Assembly (NCBI GenBank): GCA_037447655.1
Contig: JBBHKE010000717.1
Coordinates: forward strand, 20,672-84,671
Reading direction: 5' to 3'
DNA length: 64,000 nt
Origin: Zygnema cylindricum
Lineage: Eukaryota > Streptophyta > Zygnematophyceae > Zygnematales > Zygnemataceae
Shown: positions 60,103 to 64,000 of the stretch, in pieces
Layout of the letters: every line of letters starts with the position of its first letter
Numbering within the stretch: the stretch's first letter is position 1
Notes under the pieces: model-generated
Databases searched by the model: none
Told to the model about the DNA's origin: nothing
The model's input: the letters and a program-made list of their open reading frames with translations, nothing else
Position numbers and translations under genes: made by a program

Positions 60103-63100
60103 ATGTTTTCTGCATTGACCCCTAGTCGAATCAAGTTTCCAAAAAGAGTTAACAGTCTCATGAAAACGGAGGACACAACCAATAATGAAGGAACTCCTTT
60201 TTCGACCAAAACTCGATCTCTCAGGTGAGATATTCTTTACATTATTTGTACCAAAATGAGTATTGAAAGGAATTGACCAAACAAAGTATGGGAAGGAATA
60301 GCAAATCGAATTTACGAAGGAATATCGAAAGGAATACGGAAATTATTAACTTTAAGAATATCAAGAGGAATGTATGTCAATAGCAAAACTATTTAAAGAT
60401 TTGTCCTTGTTGTCCATGACAAATAGCCGTGTGGCGTTTATTTTTTGTTTTCTTGAAAGTTGACATCTAAGATGTTTTTTTTTCCTGTGAATGTTGATTG
60501 CCAGTTCTGGATGAACTACGCTCATCGCCAAAAATTCCTCATTCTGTGTTTTGTTTTTTGAATAGCAATTGTTGTTTGCTAAAATTCTGGTATGTTATGA
60601 GCCCATGCAAAACAGCCACAAACAGTATCAGTGGAGTGTGTGTTGTTTTGACTTCATTTGAGAACTCTTAGTTTGACTATTGATAACTCTTACTTCATTT
60701 TCATTTGGGAATACTTAGTTTTGACTTCTTTTGAAAACTATTAGTTTTGTACATACGTCAATGCTCCTCTTGGCATCTAACATTGCAGATATCAGATGCA
60801 AAATGCTGTTTTTTCATTGTTTTGGAATTTATCTTCCGTTTGGTTATTGCAAGGGAGTTATGTTTGAAAACTATTTTGCCAAAGCTGTGTAAAAAATTTA
60901 CCACAGTTTTTTAGTAATGGATACAGCAAACTGATAGTTTTACCATTTGATAAGTTGTTAGTTATCGACACACACTTCTAAAAGCATTACAATCTCTTTT
61001 TAAAAACTCAGAGACTGGCTTGCAATTTAATTGTGCTCTCACAGAAACGAAATGATTGGAATGCTTCTTTCAATCCTAGATCATGGATAGAAATGAATGT
61101 GGTCATCCTCAGACCCTGGGAAATTTTTATGTCTACACTGAGGATGCTGTAATGTATGTCGCAGTTTTAGGACATGTTTTGTTGCTAGGGAGTGTCTAAC
61201 TTACCAACGAATGCTAGATTTCGTCTAGCATCTCACGGGTTCTGTGTGATTCTGGTTTAGGTGAACCTTATGTGGTGTATTGGTAGTTTGTCACTGCGAC
61301 ATGAATTGAAATGCTAATATGGATGCTTAAAAAATCTCCATTTTATTGTATTTTGTTGGTTTTGTTGGTTTTGGCGCCACATACTGCTTTGTAGGCTCTT
61401 GCTGCAGTTGAGTGGGTAGGTATTATTGGAACAACATGAACTTTGCTGTTTTTTTTTCTGTTTTCTGTTTGTAAGTTGAACAGCATGCCTTCTAAATCAA
61501 TCTCATCCTGTTGAAGATTTACTACAAAGGTGCATTAACAGGCAGTTTGAAATGGTGCTGCACACTGGGTATGCAGAAGATTGCAGAGGATGGAAAATGC
61601 TGCAATTACAATTCAAATTAATTTATCAATTTCTCTCTCGGCTCTTCAATTTTTTTATTCTTTTATTATTGCAGTGACCGCGCAGAGGCGATGAATTTCA
61701 CTCTCCATGATGGAGCTGGAGAAGAAGATAGGGTAGCAGTTGATGATCATGGCATGTTGAGTAGTTTTACTTTGGAAAGAGAGACAACCATAAACAAGTC
61801 AAAAGGTTGTTTTAGATGGATATCATCAGTCTGGAAAAGGATGATGAATACCAACCAGAGAAAAAGGATGGAAAAGGAAAACCGTTCATTTTATTTTTGG
61901 TTGGTGCAGTTAAGCCAGAAATACGTGACCTTTTATCGCCTTCATTTCCTCTATTTCATCATTGTTGACCTTATAGGAACTCTTGTTATATTTCTTTTGC
62001 CTCCAACTAAACTTGGAAAAATTAAGTTCATTGATGCTTTGTTTAATTCTACTTCGGCTTTAACTGTAACTGGTTTAGCCTCTGTGCAAATGGGAACTTT
62101 CTCTATTTTCAGTCAAGTGGTTCTCCTCTTTTTGATTTTATTGGGAGGTCAAGTTTTTACATCCTTACTTCCTGTAATAGTTCGACGATATTATTTCCAC
62201 AAATATTTGAAACAAGCTGAAAGTTCTTCTCCAGGCAGACGACTTTTGACAACCCAGAATAATGTCTCTCCTTCTCCTGCCCCTCCCAATCTTCGGCCAA
62301 TTTCTGAAGGCAAAATTCTCAGTAGTTCAAATTTGTCATTGATGGGCAGTCTTCACATGGATGGCATTCAAGCAAATATGCCTTCCTCAAGTGGTAAGGA
62401 GGAGGAAGTGGAGGCAAAGGGGGAGGAGAGGGAGGTGAAGGTGGAAGAGAGGAAGGAGAAAGTGGAGGAGAGGGAGGACAAGGTGGAGGAGAGGGAACGG
62501 GCGCAGATTTTTGATGACGAAGAGGCTCCCTCTCTTAGACGATCGATGACACAAACTACGCATAAAACTACTAGCGAATATTACCCACATTATTTCACAT
62601 GGTCAGGGGAGACAGCCAGACTAGCAGGACAAAGTCTTAAAAATGCAAGAAAACAACAGGAGTTGGAATTTCTTGCGCTTGCCAGGCATAAGACTATTTC
62701 ACAAGACGAACTCCCATATGTGAATCCAGCTGAATTACGTTCACAAGAGCACGGGTAAGTGCATGAACACAGGAATCTTCCTGCAACAATTTATTTTAAA
62801 ATTCCTGCTATGATCAAACCTCATGCCCGAGTTTTCTCACGCTTAGTCACACTGCATCCTAATTTTCTTGCAATTGTTCATCCTGAATATCAGTGTGCAA
62901 GCATGTGAGACATGACCAACGTCCTATTGTGGATCTCATACGGGTTATTTTTTACCTCAGACCTTTTTTTTTTTTTGCTGTTTCTCTCTGTGTTTTGTGT
63001 TTTTCCTTCTATTTCTTTCTCTGCGTTGTTATTACTGTTTCTTTAACTATTTTTGTGTCTTCGTGTTGTTAGTTGCTCTGTTTTTTTTTTTTCATTTGTT

Positions 63101-63305
63101 TTCTTCCTGTTTATCTCTCTCTTATTTGGAGGATTTTCTGATTTTCAGGGCACTTATGTTACTCACCTGGCTGGTCCCATCATATTTGTTTGGTTTGCAA
63201 CTTCTCGCATTTTTTATTCTGCGAATCAATTTTTGGGGAGCACCAAGGGAAAGGCGTATATTAAGACAGAATGATGTCAATCCGACCTTCTTTTCAGCAT
63301 TTCAG
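60103..63305 (+). CDS. HKT: HKT/TrkH-type Na+/K+ transporter, 5' part (gene continues beyond the window)
   Basis: Inferred exons are 60103-60224, 61675-62754 and 63149-63305, with matching phases and GT-AG borders; a donor at 63306 leads into an intron that runs past the edge. The N-terminus is hydrophilic. The first membrane helix (FLYFIIVDLIGTLVIFLLPP) is followed by the pore segment FIDALFNSTSALTVTGLAS. The next helix contains LLGGQVFTSLLPVIV. After a cytosolic loop of about 200 residues, with a Glu/Lys/Arg-rich stretch, the second repeat starts (ALMLLTWLVPSYLFGLQLL ... NDVNPTFFSAFQ). The order fits plant HKT proteins. The filter residue aligned with Ser in AtHKT1 is Gly here (TVTGLA). About half of the protein, including pores 2-4, lies outside. 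Confidence 0.87.
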
Positions 63306-64000
63306 GTGAGAAACGGATTAAAACAAGGGATCAATCTTGATAGAAGCAAATTTTCAGATTATTGAAGAGATTATTGAACAGATCGTTTGATTTGAAACAG
63401 ATCAACCGGACAAACATATTATCCTAGTTTGAGTGTGATATAGACTGGAAACTAAGTGAGAGTTACGGAAATCGGAAATCGGCGGAATGCTCATGTTGTA
63501 TGGAGATAGGAAAAATGCCATAGAAATATTAAAATCAAAACCTTAGAAAGAAACCTTGAAATTCAGTCATAAAAACCTTAAACCATAAAGGTACAGTGCA
63601 CCAGACTGTTCATGGGAATCACGATAGCAAGGAAGAATAACTTTGTGATTGGAGTGATCAATAAAAGTTTTGCTATACAACGTTAGCAAATCATTTCTTG
63701 CTATTGTTTGAGCTGTAGTGAAAAGCTGCATTTTTCTCCTTTTTCATAGTTGCAGTGATTCTATTCTACCATAATAGAGTAAAAATGATTTTCTAGTCTC
63801 TCTTTTAAGGGCACCTAATACCATTGTGTTTCATTTGTCAAAAGAACGAGATTGGCTGAATATATGACCTCCTAATGCATATCTCATGCTATGTTACCAA
63901 TTCTATAGGGTATCTCTCTCTCTCTCTCTCTCTCCCTCTCCCTCTCTCCCTCTCTCCCTCTCTCCCTCTCTCCCTCTCTCCCTCTCTCCCTCTCTCCCCC
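63306..64000. other. HKT intron 3 (partial), ending in a (CT)n microsatellite
   Basis: No exon is visible in the rest of the window. The last roughly 90 bases (63909-64000) are a CT/CCCTCT microsatellite, which may be where the contig or window could not be extended reliably. Confidence 0.6.

Noticed and set aside
58463-60224. Joining the 58463 exon to the first HKT exon as one gene
   Set aside because: All joins to plausible acceptors at 60070-60100 in the required phase give stop codons within a few codons.

Overview
The window looks like nuclear DNA of a land plant. It contains a spliced gene for a TPLATE-complex EH-domain protein (AtEH1/AtEH2 type) and the 5' part of an HKT-type cation transporter gene, both with GT-AG introns. 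The only N run (10 bases) looks like an assembly gap. The dense load of Copia LTRs and small DNA transposons, and the moderately long introns, would suit a bryophyte or another seed-free plant. I cannot fix the species.

Layout. (1) 1-23,100 is a graveyard of one Copia LTR family. It holds an internally deleted element (1-2,243), a cluster of inverted LTR pieces (2,244-5,011), a structurally complete Copia element with 5-bp target duplications (7,109-13,557), an LTR tail after the gap (16,914-17,134), and a head-to-tail LTR pair (18,510-20,873). The pair sits in a decayed non-LTR-type reverse transcriptase gene, and about 395 bp of that gene is repeated on both sides of it. (2) 23,100-27,640 holds hAT-, mariner- and Harbinger-like non-autonomous elements nested in each other, plus two minisatellites. 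(3) 28,571-41,119 is the EH-domain gene, in 13 inferred exons. (4) 41,120-58,360 is AT-rich and without a gene I can recognise. It contains a long (AT)n tract and a 3.6-kb direct duplication (49,733-53,376 and 54,473-58,101), each copy carrying a 530-bp tandem repeat and nested MITEs. (5) 58,463-58,730 is an unidentified possible first exon. (6) 60,103 to past the right edge is the HKT-like gene, of which three exons are visible.

How the parts relate. The two host genes lie on the + strand and show no sign of joint function: one should act in clathrin-mediated endocytosis at the plasma membrane, the other in Na+/K+ transport across it. The Copia family shows two unusual features. Its primer-binding site matches the anticodon arm of initiator tRNA-Met (a half-tRNA primer, as in Drosophila copia and yeast Ty5) and contains the apparent gag start codon. 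Its LTRs also carry a tRNA-like T-arm segment on the strand opposite to the coding strand. I found no CRISPR array, prokaryotic operon or clearly new protein system.
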